From contig NC_081554.1 of NCBI RefSeq assembly GCF_963082655.1, positions 61,300,595 through 61,364,594 of the forward strand: a DNA stretch of 64,000 nt, read 5' to 3'. Positions 33,328 through 44,285 of this stretch are shown here, one piece after another. Positions within the stretch are counted from its first letter, which is position 1. Each line of letters opens with the position of its first letter. Under the pieces are notes generated by a model. That model saw only the letters and a list, made by a program, of their open reading frames with translations. It did no database searches and was not told the origin of the DNA. A program made the position numbers and the translations under genes. Origin of the DNA: Stomoxys calcitrans. Taxonomy: Eukaryota > Arthropoda > Insecta > Diptera > Muscidae.

Positions 33328-33960
33328 TATATCCTCCTACATAGGATGATGGTATACTAATTTTGTCATTTCGTTTGTAACACATTGAAGTATTGATCTG
33401 ACGCCCAACAATGTATTTATATTCTTGATTGTCTTGACATTGTAAGTTGATCTCTCCATATCCGTCCATCTGACCATCAGTCCATTTGTCTGTCAAAAGC
33501 ACGCTGTTTTGCTATGACTTCCATCAACTGTGCTAAGTATTGTTCAAATCGCTTCATAATCTGATATATCTCGCATATAAACGGATCTTGACTTCTTGAG
33601 CCTCTAGAAGGAATAATTATTACCCGATTTGACTGAAATTGTGCGTGAAGTGTTTTGTTTTGACTTGAAACAACTAAGCCGAGTATAGTTGAAATCTGTT
33701 GATAACCTGATATATCTCTCACATAAACCGATCTACAGATATGACCTCTAGAGGGCGCAAAACCGATTTAGCTGAAATTTCTCCTATGACCTTCAACATA
33801 CGTACCAAATATGGTCTGGATCGGTCCATAATCTGATAAAGCTCACATACATATAAACCGATATCCTGATTTTACTTTTTGATCCACTATGGGGCTCATT
33901 TCTTATACGATTTAGTTGAAATTTTTCACAGTCACTTTTACTATGGTTTCTAACACCCAA
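33328..33960 (-). repeat. Family 1 fragment
   Basis: 'tatcctcctacataggatga', a Tc/Cg-rich run near 33465, and core units of the 154-bp type ('ttgacttcttgagcctctag'). The hairpin end is missing; the satellite begins where it should be. Confidence 0.65.
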
Positions 33961-35300
33961 ACCAAGAATGGTACGATATGGTCAATTTAGGATTTTGTTG
34001 AAAATCGACCAAAAAATCAATTTTTTCACTTGGAAAACTTAAAATGGCCATGTCTCCCAAACTAAGAATTGTAGAGCAAAAGTAAGGTTAAATAGTGATC
34101 GCTTTCCAAAATTCGAAATCTTGGTGAAAATCGGAAAAAAAATTAATTTTTCACATGGAAAATTTTAAAATGACCATTTCTCCTAAACTAAGCGTCGTAG
34201 AGTCAATGGTAGTGATAATTCGTGATCACTCCCTCAAATTTAGAATTTTGATGAGATTCGATCAAAAAATCAATTTTTCACTTGGAACACCTTAAATGGC
34301 TATATCACCTAATCTAAGCGTCGTAGAGTAAATAATTTGTAATTACTTTCAACAATTCAAAATTTATTTAAAGTCCGCCAAAAAATCATTTTTTCACGTG
34401 GAAAATTTGGCCCTATCTCCTAAACTAAGCGTCGTACAGCAAAAGTAAGGTAATTTCATGATCACTTCCTAAAATTAGAAATTTTGTTGAATAACGTCTA
34501 AAAAATAAATTTTTCAATTCGAAAACTTCAAAAGACCATATCTCCCTAGCTAAGCCTTGCGGAGTGTATGGTTAATTCGTGATCTCTTCCAAATATTCAA
34601 AATTTTGATGAATATCGCCTAAAAAACCAATTTTTCACTTCGAAAACTTAAAATGGCCATATCTCCTTACATAAGCGCCGTAGAGCAAAAGTGATGGTAA
34701 TTCGTTATCACTTCCAAAAATTAAAATTTTTATGAAAATCTGCCAAAAAGTAAATTTTTCACCTTGAAAACCTTTCCTAAACTAAGCGCCGAAGAGCAAA
34801 AGTAAAGTTTATTCGTGATCACTTCCAAAAATTTAAAAAATTGATGAAAATCGGCCAAAAAATTAATTTTCCCTTCGAAAACTTAAAATGGCCATATCTC
34901 TTTAACTAAGCCTCGTAGATCAAAAGTAAGATCAATTCGCGATCACTTCCAAAAATTAAAAAAATTTATGAAAATCTGACAGAAAATTAATTTTTCCCTA
35001 GGAAAACTTAAAATGGCCATACCTCCTCAACTAAGCCTCGCTGAGCAAAAGTAAGGTTAATTCGTGATCAGTTCCAAAAATTTAAAGAATCTATGAAAAT
35101 CAGTCAAAAAATAAATTTTTCCCTAGGAAAACTTAAAATGGCCATATCTCCTTAACTAAGCCTCGTAGAGCAAAAGTAAGCTTAATTCATGATCACTTCC
35201 AAAAATTCAAAAAATTTATGAAAATCGGTCAAAAAATTAATTTTTCACTAGGAAAACTTTAAATGGCCATATCTGCTAAACTCAGCGTCGTAGAGCAAAA
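33961..35300. repeat. Satellite, ~123-bp unit, about 11 copies
   Basis: Each unit carries 'ttaaaatggccatatctcc', 'aactaagc.tcgtagagcaa', 'aagtaaggttaattcgtgat' and 'cacttccaaaaatt', then 'atgaaaatcggtcaaaaaat'. The 'ggccatatctcc' anchor occurs near 34042, 34166, 34290, 34530, 34650, 34887, 35010, 35137 and 35262. Unit divergence is moderate. No coding. A stray degenerate unit lies at 36375-36470. Confidence 0.85.
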
Positions 35301-35303
35301 CAA

Positions 35304-35659
35304 ATAAAAGCGTGCTAAGTTCGGCCGGGTCGAACTTCGCCACCACCACCATCGCTTCTGCTAAAAATGTGTACAAAATAAATTCAGTTGAAGAGCAAAA
35401 ATTAAATCTTCTTGGAACCGAAAAAGGATGAGCGAGAGACCGGTTTACATGGGAGCTATATCAGGGGTTAGACCGATTTGGACCGTACTTGGCACAGTTG
35501 TTGAAAAATCATAAGAGAACACTACTTGCAAAATTTTAGCCAAATCGGACAAAAATTGCAGCTTATAAGGGCTCATGAAATCAAATCGTGATATCGGTTT
35601 ATATGGGAGCTATATGTAAATCTGAACCGATATGAAAAATTTCAAGAATCTAGCTTTAC
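35304..35659 (+). repeat. Family 1 repeat, left part (split by insertion)
   Basis: 'aataaaagcgtgctaagttc', 'ggccgggtcgaacttc' and core units to 'ttcaagaatctagctttac'. The remainder continues at 36325 after a TIR element. Confidence 0.75.
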
Positions 35660-36324
35660 ATGTCCGTGAAGATAAATTTGAATATAACTTAGCCAAGACA
35701 CAAACCTTACATTTTAACAGACCAGTCCAGCAAAGTGGGCCATTATGTTAAATTCAAATATAATTTTTTGGGCGAAATTTCTCCCATCTGAAATACAATT
35801 TTAATATGGGGACTTCTGATTCTAAAAGCTCTTGGTAGGGGCTCATTGTGGTATTAGTTTGTATCACCTATCTATGACCAGTCCAGCACAGTGGGCCATT
35901 ATGTAAAATTCAAATATAACTTTTAGGGCGAAATTTCTCCGATCTGAAATACAATTTGAATGTAGGGACTACTGATTCTAAAAGCTCTTGGTAGGGGCTA
36001 ATTCTGGTATTAGTTTGTATCACCTATCTATGAAGAGTTCACTGCATTGCCGTTTTAAAAATGGGTCATATAGGTCTTCAAGAAATATTTTTGGCATACA
36101 GGTTTGAGGGTTTAGTTATTATTAAGCATTTTATAGTTGTAGATAAATTCTTTAGCAAATAATTTTAGAAAATATTAGGTGAGAAAATGCTAAAAATGAT
36201 TTTTTTATTTAAAATACAAAAGAAAATCAGTTAACAGTTCTCTGTTAATCACTTAACATAGCTCTGTTAAAATGTCAGGTTTGTGTCTTGGCTAAGTTAT
36301 ATTCAAATATATCTTCACGGACAT
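35660..36324. mobile_element. TIR element with 9-bp target duplication (copy A, 665 bp)
   Basis: The ends are 'atgtccgtgaaga' and 'tcttcacggacat', extending as an inverted repeat of about 47 bp to 'gacacaaacc' with a few mismatches. The flanking direct repeat 'tagctttac' (35651-35659 and 36325-36333) is a perfect 9 bp, in a family 1 segment that reads through once the insert is removed. No open frame is present. The interior has two direct repeats of 156 bp (35721-35876, 35877-36032). A 9-bp duplication fits Mutator-like or Merlin-like elements better than hAT (8) or Tc1/mariner (TA). Confidence 0.85.
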
Positions 36325-36370
36325 TAGCTTTACGCGTTCGATGGCCATCTTATGGTGGTGGGTATAAATA
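36325..36370 (+). repeat. Family 1 repeat, right part
   Basis: 'tagctttacgcgttcgatgg' and 'cttatggtggtgggtataaa' complete the element interrupted at 35659. Confidence 0.7.
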
Positions 36371-36483
36371 GGGTAAATTCGTAATCACCTTCAAAAATTT
36401 TATAAAAATCGGCTGAAAATGCCGATTTTCATTTCGTAAGCTTAAATTGGTAATAGCTCGTTAAATAAATCGTTCTTATTGCT

Positions 36484-36786
36484 AATTTTGACCATAAACA
36501 TTCCACTAAGGAACAGAGGCAAACTTCTCGCATATCAATGAGTGCAGTCCGATTCAAGTTTAAGCTCAGTGATATGGGACCTCCTTTGTATAGCCGAGTC
36601 TGAACGGCGTGCCGCAGTGCGACACCTCTTTGGAGAGAAGTTTACATGGCATAGTACCTCACAAATGTTGCCAGCATTAGGAGGGGAAAACCACCGCTGA
36701 AAATGTTTTCTAATGGTCTCCCCAGGATTCGAACCCAGGCGTTCAGGATCATAGGCGGACATGCTAACCTCTGCGCTACGGTGGCC
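36484..36786 (-). mobile_element. SINE-1, near full length
   Basis: Minus-strand order: 'ggccaccgtagcgcagagg' (A box), 'gggttcgaatcctgggg' (B box), the body, and the tail 'ttccttagtggaatgtttat'. Flanks 'ttcttattgct' (36473-36483) and 'tccttattact' (36787-36797) look like an aged 11-bp target duplication with two differences. It sits beside a stray satellite unit. Confidence 0.85.
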
Positions 36787-36797
36787 TCCTTATTACT

Positions 36798-37950
36798 GTT
36801 TGATATTTGGTCATTTCATTAAGTTTCCATTCCTATTTCGGTGCTTATATGTTTCATAATAGGCCTTTTTTCTTTCTACATGAAAATGTGAATCCATTAA
36901 TCCTATAAATGAACACTTAGCAAGCGAAATAAGTTTATTCATGCCTTTTAAAATGACTTAAAGTTTAATAAAATAACCTAAGCCTATTTGGTCCATGGTG
37001 TACACTGACATTAAAGTAACTCGTACCACTTACCTTGCCTTTTTGAATTGAAATGTAAAAATGCTCCTAATGATGGTATAAACAAGCAGCAAAGGGGGGT
37101 TGGGATAACACACTCATCTACTTGGGCTAAGATGGCACAAACACTTCAACTATATCAATTTACAAACACAGCATGAGTGTCGATTTAATGTAAGGAATAT
37201 TTTTATGTAACACATTTAGGTGCGTAACTCCCATGTACGCATGTAACACCCTCATGATATTTTTGAGGTTTAGTCACAATTGATTGCACGTGGCGTTATG
37301 TTTAGGTCATCACGAAAGATAGAAATTTTTTCGGCACGTGTTTGGGGCCAAAATCTCTCAAAGGTAAAATCAATGCCATATACCAAATGGTATCCAGGCA
37401 TCAATAACGAATGACTATCAGGGGAATAACGATTGAAAGGTTAATTAAACTGATGTACTGATGTAGGTGTTGGTTTAATTTTGGAAACTCCTGAAGTGGT
37501 CAACATTGGGATTACATAAATATCACGTAATGCAAAGAGGGACGAGTAAATGAAAAAGTTGATGTAAATAAAATTGGAATAGAGAATGACGAATTAATTG
37601 GCAATTTTGCAAAAGTTATCGTACACAATTCATTTCTCTAGATTTGGCTAGGAAAAAATGACTCATTACTTTACAGATCTAACAAAAAAAAAACCAATAA
37701 CATAAACATTCTGGGAGTGGGAAATTCCACGTTAGAAATATGGCATTAGGTCAGTAGAGCTAAATCTCAAAAGGGTTTAGATCTGTCGGGCTAAAACTTT
37801 TTAGGTGGAAGACTAAGAGTTCTTCGTATTTTAAGATATATTTGAGATATGTATATAAGGTATGGGTGGACCAAAGTTTTGTGTGTGCGCTATACTAGCT
37901 AATCAAATCAGATATTTAAATTTAGGGATATTGCCTGAAGGGAATATATG
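36798..37950. other. Unique stretch, no gene seen
   Basis: AT-rich non-repetitive DNA. A patch at 37880-37930 ('agatatttaaatttaggg') also occurs near 44430, suggesting one more unnamed dispersed repeat. No coding seen. Confidence 0.5.
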
Positions 37951-37954
37951 TATT

Positions 37955-38622
37955 TTTATACCCACCACCATAAGATGGGGGTATATAGGGTATTTCGTTT
38001 GCAACACCTCGAAATATTGATCTGTGACCCCATAAAGAATAAATATTTTGATCGTCTGGACGTTTTGAGTCGATCTAGCCCTGTCCGTCCGATCATCCGT
38101 CCTTCAGCTAGCGACTTGAAATTTTGCACAGATTCTTCTTATTGATGTAGGTAATTGGGGATTGCAAATGGGCCATATCTCCTGACTTGACATATTTAGG
38201 CCCTAAAGGCCGCAATTGTCATGTGATCTGGCTGAAATTTTTCATGTAGTAATCTGTTACGACGCCCAATAACCGTATCAAGTACGGTTGAAATCGGCCT
38301 ATAACCTGATATAGCTCCCATATAAACCGATCTCTCGATTTCATGTCTGGATCCCCTGGAAACCAAAATTTTTTACGATTTGGCTAAAATTTTGCATGTG
38401 GTGTTCTGTTACGACTTCCAACAGTTGTACCAAGTATGGTCCAAATCGGCCTTTAACCTGATATAGCTTCCATAAAAACCAATCTCCGGATTACCCTTGT
38501 TCGGTTCCTAGAAATTTTCGTTTTTGCCGGGTTTGATAGAAATTTGCCAATTTTATGCAAGGTCCATGGTGGTGGGTTCGAAGGTTTGGCCCGGCCAAAC
38601 TTAGCACGTTTTTACTTGTTTA
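37955..38622 (-). repeat. Family 1 repeat
   Basis: 'tacccaccaccataagatgg' at the left, three core units, and at the right 'ccatggtggtgggttcgaag' with 'ggcccggccaaacttagcac'. Confidence 0.78.
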
Positions 38623-38654
38623 TTTTAATTTCCACAAAATCACTTTCAATTATA

Positions 38655-38760
38655 GAGATTAGGTTAGGTTTAAAAGAGGGTGTGGATATTAATCCGCCCC
38701 ATTGCTACTATGATCATACACCTGAGGCTGCAGTCGGCTTATTCGCTCTAAATACTAATA
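38655..38760 (-). mobile_element. LINE-B 3' terminus fragment
   Basis: Its complement ends 'ccacaccctcttttaaacct' 'aacctaatc', matching the 3' end of the LINE-B copy at 56220-56330. Only about 100 bp remain, as in extreme 5' truncation. Confidence 0.75.
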
Positions 38761-38761
38761 A

Positions 38762-39412
38762 ACAAGTAAAAGCGTGCTAGGTTCGATCCGGCCGCATCTT
38801 ATATACCCTCCACCATGGAACGCATTTGCCAAGTTCTTTGCCCGATATCAGGCAAACAAAGGATACTGCTATGATATTGGAGCTATATCAAGTTACGCGC
38901 CGATTCGGACCATACTTGTTTTGCATATTTGAGAACATAGCAGAAGTGATTGTGCAAAATTTCAGCCAAATCGGATAAGAATTGCCCCCTATAGACGCTT
39001 AAGAAGTAAAATCGGGAGATCCGTTTTTTGGGATCTATATGATGTAATGGCCCTATTTAGACCATATTTTGCATGTTTAAGGTCAAAGAAGAAGACGTTG
39101 TACTGAATTTCAAAGAATTGCACCCTCTAGAGGCTCATGAAGTCAAGATCCAAGATCGGTTTACATGGCAGTCATATCAAAACATCAACCAATATGGACC
39201 ATTTACAAACCCAACCGACCTTTACTAATAGGAAGTTATCGTGTAAAATTTCAAGCGCCTAGCTTTAATGCTTCGAAAGTTAGCGTGCTTTCGGCAGACG
39301 AACGGACATGGCTAAATCGTCTAAGAATGTCAAGACGATCAAGATCAATATTTCGATGTGTTGCAAACGAAATGACGAAATAAGAATACCCCCATCATAC
39401 GGTGGGTATAAA
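38762..39412 (+). repeat. Family 1 repeat
   Basis: 'aacaagtaaaagcgtgctag', 'tataccctccaccatggaac', core units, and at the end 'cccccatcatacggtgggta'. Short-core version with about three units. Confidence 0.78.
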
Positions 39413-39424
39413 AAAAGTAACCTA

Positions 39425-40130
39425 AGAACTTGTAAAAGTGTTCTATGTTCGGCCGGGCCGAATCTTATATACCTTCCACCATGGATCGCATTTGTTAAGT
39501 ACGTTGCCCGATTGGGCCATACTTGGTTCGGCTGTTGGATACCAAATTGGAAGTCATTATGAAAAATTTCAGTTTAATCGGATAAGAATTGCTTAGTCGT
39601 ATAAGTGGCTCTAGAAATAAAATAGGGAGATCTGTTTATATGGGAACTGTATCAGGTTATGAACCGAGTTGTTGGAAATCAAAACAAACACGCCCTCTAT
39701 CGGCTGAAGAAGTCGAAAACCAATATTGGTTTATATGGGAGCTATACCAAGTAATTATCCGATTTGGACCATACTAAGCACAGTTGCTTAAAGTTAAAAC
39801 AATACACTTCCTGCAAGATTCCAGCCAAATCGGATGAGAACTGCGCGCACTAGAGACTCAATAAGTCAATATCCACAATCGGTTTAAATGGCAGCTATAT
39901 AAAAAACATGGACCGATATAGACCATTTACAATGTCAAACTACCTACACTAATAGGAACTATTCGTACAAAATTTCAAGCGCCTAGCCTTTTTCCTTCGA
40001 AAGATAGCGTGCTTTCGACAGACGGACGGATGGGCGGACATGGTTAACTAGACTAACAATGTCAAGGCGATCAAGACGATTGTTGGGTTCCAAATCAATA
40101 TTAGATGTGTTACAAACGGAATGACAAAAT
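39425..40130 (+). repeat. Family 1 repeat
   Basis: Perfect head hairpin 'ttcggccgggccgaa' (about 39450) followed by 'tataccttccaccatggatc', core units and 'gacagacggacggatgggcg'. The far inverted motif is replaced by a LINE-B tail. Confidence 0.75.
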
Positions 40131-40132
40131 TA

Positions 40133-40210
40133 GGTTAGGTTAGGTTGAAAAGAGAGTGTGGATATTAATCCGCCCCATGCTACTATGAACATGCACCTAG
40201 GCTATGTCCC
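40133..40210 (-). mobile_element. LINE-B 3' terminus fragment
   Basis: 'taggttaggttaggttgaaa' 'agagagtgtggatattaatc' is the complement of the LINE-B 3' end. About 78 bp, with a (TTAGG)3-like terminus. Confidence 0.75.
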
Positions 40211-40958
40211 TGCTAAGTTCGGCCGGCCCGAATCTTGGGAACCCACCACCATGGATTCTGCTAAAATTTTATTCAAAATAAATTTAGTTGAAGTGCATAC
40301 TTTTATTCTACATACCAAATTTCTGCCAAACCAGCAAGGAACCGAACAAGGATGATCGAATGACCGGTTTACATGGAGCTACAACAGGTTATAGACTGAT
40401 TTGGATCGTATTTGGCACAGTTGTTGGAAGTAGTCACAGAACACCTCATGCGAAATTTCAGCCAAATCGGACAAAAATTTCGTCTTGTAAAGACTCCAGA
40501 AATCAAATCGGGAGATCGGTTAATATGGGAGCTATATCAGATTATAAACCGATTTGCACCGTACTTAACACAGTTGTTGGAAGTCATAACAAAACACAAC
40601 ATGCAAAATTTCAGTCAAATCGGACAAAAATTGCGACTTGTAGCGACTCAAGAAGTCAAATCGGGAGATCGGTGTGTATGGGAGCTATATCTAAATCTGA
40701 ACCCATATAGACCATTTGCAATTCTCAACGACAAACATCGATACTAAGTGCCTGTGCAAAATTTCAAGCGGCTAGCTTTGAGCGTTCAACGTCTATAGTT
40801 ATTTCGACAGACGGACGGACAGACATGGCTAGATCGACTCAGAAAGTCGAGACGATCAAGAATTTGTATACTTTATGGAGCCGTAGACAAATACTTCGAA
40901 GTGATGGCAACGGAATGACAAGACTAGTATACCCCCATCCTATGGTGGTGAGAATAAA
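40208..40958 (+). repeat. Family 1 repeat, 'gggaacccaccacc' subtype
   Basis: 'aagttcggccggcccgaatc', 'ttgggaacccaccaccatgg', four core units, a GACA/GACG run, then 'cccccatcctatggtggtga'. Confidence 0.8.
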
Positions 40959-40974
40959 GAAGTAACTTTGAAAA

Positions 40975-43255
40975 AGAAAATCTATGTTAGGAACTACGTG
41001 CTAGTTACAAAATCCTTCATTGTTTTCCATGCCACTCCTTTATGTTGGTTCAGGTCTGGTGTTGTGTCCCCCCCGAAGTGCCGGTATCTGTTTGTCGCGA
41101 AAGTCAGGCAATGACAAAGGAAATGGTCCTTCGTCTCATGATCTTCTCCGCCTGCCCTACACATGCTATCACTTGTCGCACCGATTTTACATAAGTGAGC
41201 TCGTAGTCCTATGTGTCCCGTTGTGATACCGAGGGCTATACTGCCCTCCTCTTACTTCCTTTCTGTAATAGCCTCGTCTTCCCACAATCTTGATCTCCCC
41301 ATAGTATTTTCGCCGTCCTACCGACCGATTCGCTGTACCACAGGGTTGCATGCGCATTCGTCTCCTACGCTCTTAACTTAGACTGCGTCGACCCGAATGG
41401 CTTTGGGTTAACTATGTTTACTCCCCTACTCCGGGTTAACCAAATATATTAACGGCAGTTCTCTGGCTTTCACTCCCAAATTGTCTGCCCTTTCATTCGA
41501 CCTTTCTCCCTAATGGCCTGGCACCCAATCGATGCGGTGTTTTTCATCCTCAGAGAAGGCATTAATCTGCTTCTTACACTGCAACTGTTCGTGACCTTAC
41601 CGACCTGGACGTTATTGCCCTTATGGCAATTTTTGTCTTCGTAAAGATGTTCATACTCGACTTCCTCGCGTTAGTACCACAGCACTTCACGCATTCCGTG
41701 ATCGCCCGGATCTCCGCCTGCAGGACCGTATTATGGTCGGGCAGTCTATAACAGATGTCAGTCCCTGGGTTCTCAATGTAGACCCCCAGGCTCACTCTGT
41801 CCTCTAGCTTTGATCCATCCGTATAACATTATCTTCCAGATGGCAATACTAGAATTCCGTCAATCCAATCGTCAACTGCCTCTGGCGGCAGTGCCTCGCA
41901 CTCGACTTCAAGGTTCATCTCAGGTATCCGATCGGAAACCTCTTCCCTTCCTTCCAGGTTTCCTATCGTCTCCTCGATTATATCTCGATGGTATGAACTG
42001 CTCAATCCATTCTCCAATATCCTTAAGTCTCATAGCTGCAATGGCTGCCTCACACTTAATCTGTAAGTCAATGGGTCGGATATCTAGAATAATCTCCAGT
42101 GCCCTAGTGGGTATGGTCCTCATCGTTCCGCCTATGCCAAGGCAACATGTTCTCTGAACCTGCTGTAGGAAAAAAAGAAGAAAAAGTGCAACAAAAGGCA
42201 CTTTTTCTCCATCGCAGTCCACCAAACTACTGAAGCGTAAGTAAGTATTTGTCTAATCACACTCCTGTAGATCCAGTGGACTATCCTCGGATTTAGGCCC
42301 CATTTCGAGCCCACGGCCCATATGTCCAACATCTGTGAGCCTTCTCAGTACGCTCCTGAATGTGACACTACCAATTCAGTTTCCTGTCCAAGATCACATC
42401 TAAGTATTTGACCTTGTCAGATATAGAAATCGTCTTATTGAGGAAACGTGGTGCGTTAAATTGGCCCACTTTCGTCTTCTTCGTGAACAGGCATATTTCA
42501 CCCTTCTCTGGGTTAACATTGACCTTTTCGGTCTTTCTGCATAGCTGTTTCGGATTCTTATGTAGTGTTCAAATCCCTCCTCAGTCAGCATCCGTAATAG
42601 GGCATTTATGGTGGCCATCCATAGCAGTGGCGATAAAATGCCCCCCTGTGGCGTGCCTTGTGCCACTTTCTCCCTTATATTTGTCATGGGACACACTTTT
42701 TATCCACCTGGTCCTTAGCACATGGTTTATCCAGTCTCTAAGAACCGGATCCAAACGATACTGGTCTAAGGATTGGATCAGTGTGTCGGTCCGCTCATTG
42801 TCAAAAGCGCCCTCGATGCCAATGCACACCGCCAGTGTGTACGTTTTGGCATCGAAACAAACTTGAACAACCTCGTGCAGGGCAGTCTCCATTGACCTTC
42901 CCTTGACATAGGCATGCAGTTTGTATTTGAGCAGTTCGCTGGATGTCCTACTCTTTATTATGGTGGCCACAATACGTTCCATGGTTTTGAGTAGAAAGGA
43001 TGTAAAGCTAATGGGTCTGTAGGCCTTTGGTGTCGCATAACTTGCCTTGCCGGGTTTAGGTATAAACACCACCCTTGCCTACTGCCAGGCTTTCGGAGTA
43101 TAAGCAAGTCTCGGGCACACTGTGAAAATATTGGCCAGGCGAGACGCCAGATAGTCTGCCTTTTTCTGTAGTAACGTCGGATATTTTCCATCAGGTCCGG
43201 GTGACTTAATTGGTTTGAAGCTCCTCAAGGATTCCTACACCATAAATTCCGTATT
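40975..43255 (-). mobile_element. LINE-B: RT to RNase H, inactivated
   Basis: Minus-strand order. RT fingers: 'KSPGPDGKYPTLLQKKADYL' (about 43200), 'VFIPKPGKASYATPKAYRPI', 'SFLLKTMERIVATII', 'KGRSMETALHEVVQVCFDA'. RT motif A reads 'CIGIEGAFDNE' with Gly (GGC, 42818-42820) in place of the catalytic Asp. Then 'GTPQGGILSPLLWMATIN' in another frame, a deletion removing the YADD box after 'MLTEEGFE' (about 42570), 'ICLFTKKTKVGQFNAPRF', and the thumb 'GLNPRIVHWIYRSVIR'. The RNase H region has 'YRLPDHNTVLQAEIRAITEC' (41574-41795). It stops short of the true 3' end near 40975. It cannot encode an active polymerase. Upstream sequence continues past the insertion at 43260-43485. Confidence 0.88.
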
Positions 43256-43325
43256 TATTATTTATTTTTTTTTATTTATTTATATTTTTTATATTTTATA
43301 TTTTATTTATTTTTATTTATTATTT
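43256..43325. repeat. AT-only low-complexity tract
   Basis: About 70 bases of (TTTAT)n-like sequence lie exactly where the left end of the adjoining mariner MITE should be. Confidence 0.9.
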
Positions 43326-43485
43326 AATCAAATATACTTTTTTTACACTTTTTTTCTAAAGCAAGCTAAAAGTAACAGCTGATAACTGACAGAAGAAAGA
43401 ATGCAATTACAGAGTCACAAGCTGTGAAAAAATTAGTCAACGCCGACTATATGAAAAATCCGCAATTACTTTTTGGGCAACCCAA
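43326..43485 (-). mobile_element. Mariner-derived MITE, one end lost
   Basis: From 'aatcaaatatacttttttta' to 'ccgcaattactttttgggca' it matches the 22357 and 57349 copies. TA follows at 43486-43487. The other terminal repeat and about 65 bp are replaced by an AT-only tract. It was inserted in LINE-B, whose RT upstream region resumes at 43488. Confidence 0.88.
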
Positions 43486-43487
43486 TA

Positions 43488-43790
43488 TAAACCCTCTATC
43501 AACATCATTATTCCAAGATTCCTGGGTTTTCGTCAAAAGCCTTAAAATGTCCTCCATTGTCTCTGCTCTCACTCCCATGTCGTCTACTAAAGTTTCAGTT
43601 TGGGCATGGGTTTTTGAGAGAAACTTTTTATCTTGGCGGCGTTATTGGTATTAACCCATTAAAAGTGGCGAGAGTTCACATCGCACCCTATTAGTACCTC
43701 ATTTCGGTTTATTTTGCCTTCCTCACCAGTCGTTTCAGCTATGACGTGGATGACAGTACAGAGAGTTGAAAGGCTAATAAAGTGATGCCA
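43488..43790 (-). mobile_element. LINE-B upstream continuation
   Basis: The minus strand reads 'LLTKTQES' and a linker with 'RRDKKFLSKTHAQTE'-type basic sequence, continuous with the RT start at 43255 once the MITE is ignored. The 5' limit is unclear. Confidence 0.5.
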
Positions 43791-43944
43791 GGTATGCTCC
43801 ATCGTCTTTCTGATTCAGCATTGTTGCATTCGACGGTAACAACTCTGGGGAAAAGAGATAATAAAAACTGTTATGACAAATAACTTATGTCCTCGGCCGA
43901 GTTCCGCTATTAGCTAAGAAATATTGCTAGTTGACATGATTCAG

Positions 43945-44271
43945 GCCACCGTAGCGTAGAGGTTAGCATGTCTGCCTATGACGCTGAACGTCTGGGTTCT
44001 AATCCAGGCGAGACCATTAGAAAAAATTTTCAGCGGTGGTTTTCCCCTCCTAATGCTGGCAACATTTGTGAGGTACTATGCCATGTAAAACGTCTCTCCA
44101 AAGAGGTGGCGCACTGCGCAACGCCGTTCGGACTCGTCTATAAAAAGGAGGTCCCTAATCATTGAGCTTAAAACTTGAATCGGACTACACAAATTGATAT
44201 GTGAGAAGTTTGCCCCTGTTCCTTAGTGGAATGTTCATGGGCAAAATTTGTTGTATTTCGTATTTGTCTGT
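43945..44271 (+). mobile_element. SINE-1, complete copy with 14-bp TSD
   Basis: A tRNA-like head (A box around 'tagcgtagaggttagcatg', B box 'ggttctaatcc' at 43995-44005), a body with 'gaccattagaaaaaattttc', 'ctcctaatgctggcaacatt' and 'gcactgcgcaacgccgttcg', and a tail ending 'gtatttcgtatttgtctgt'. The flanking direct repeat 'ttgacatgattcag' (43931-43944 and 44272-44285) is perfect, so this copy defines the element: about 327 bp, pol III-type promoter, inserted by target-primed retroposition. Confidence 0.93.
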
Positions 44272-44285
44272 TTGACATGATTCAG

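Noticed and set aside
33961..35300. CRISPR-like array
   Set aside because: Units are contiguous ~123-bp satellite without unique spacers, in a eukaryotic genome.
43945..44026. tRNA gene
   Set aside because: A and B boxes are present, but the cloverleaf stems do not close and the unit continues into a SINE body with a target duplication.
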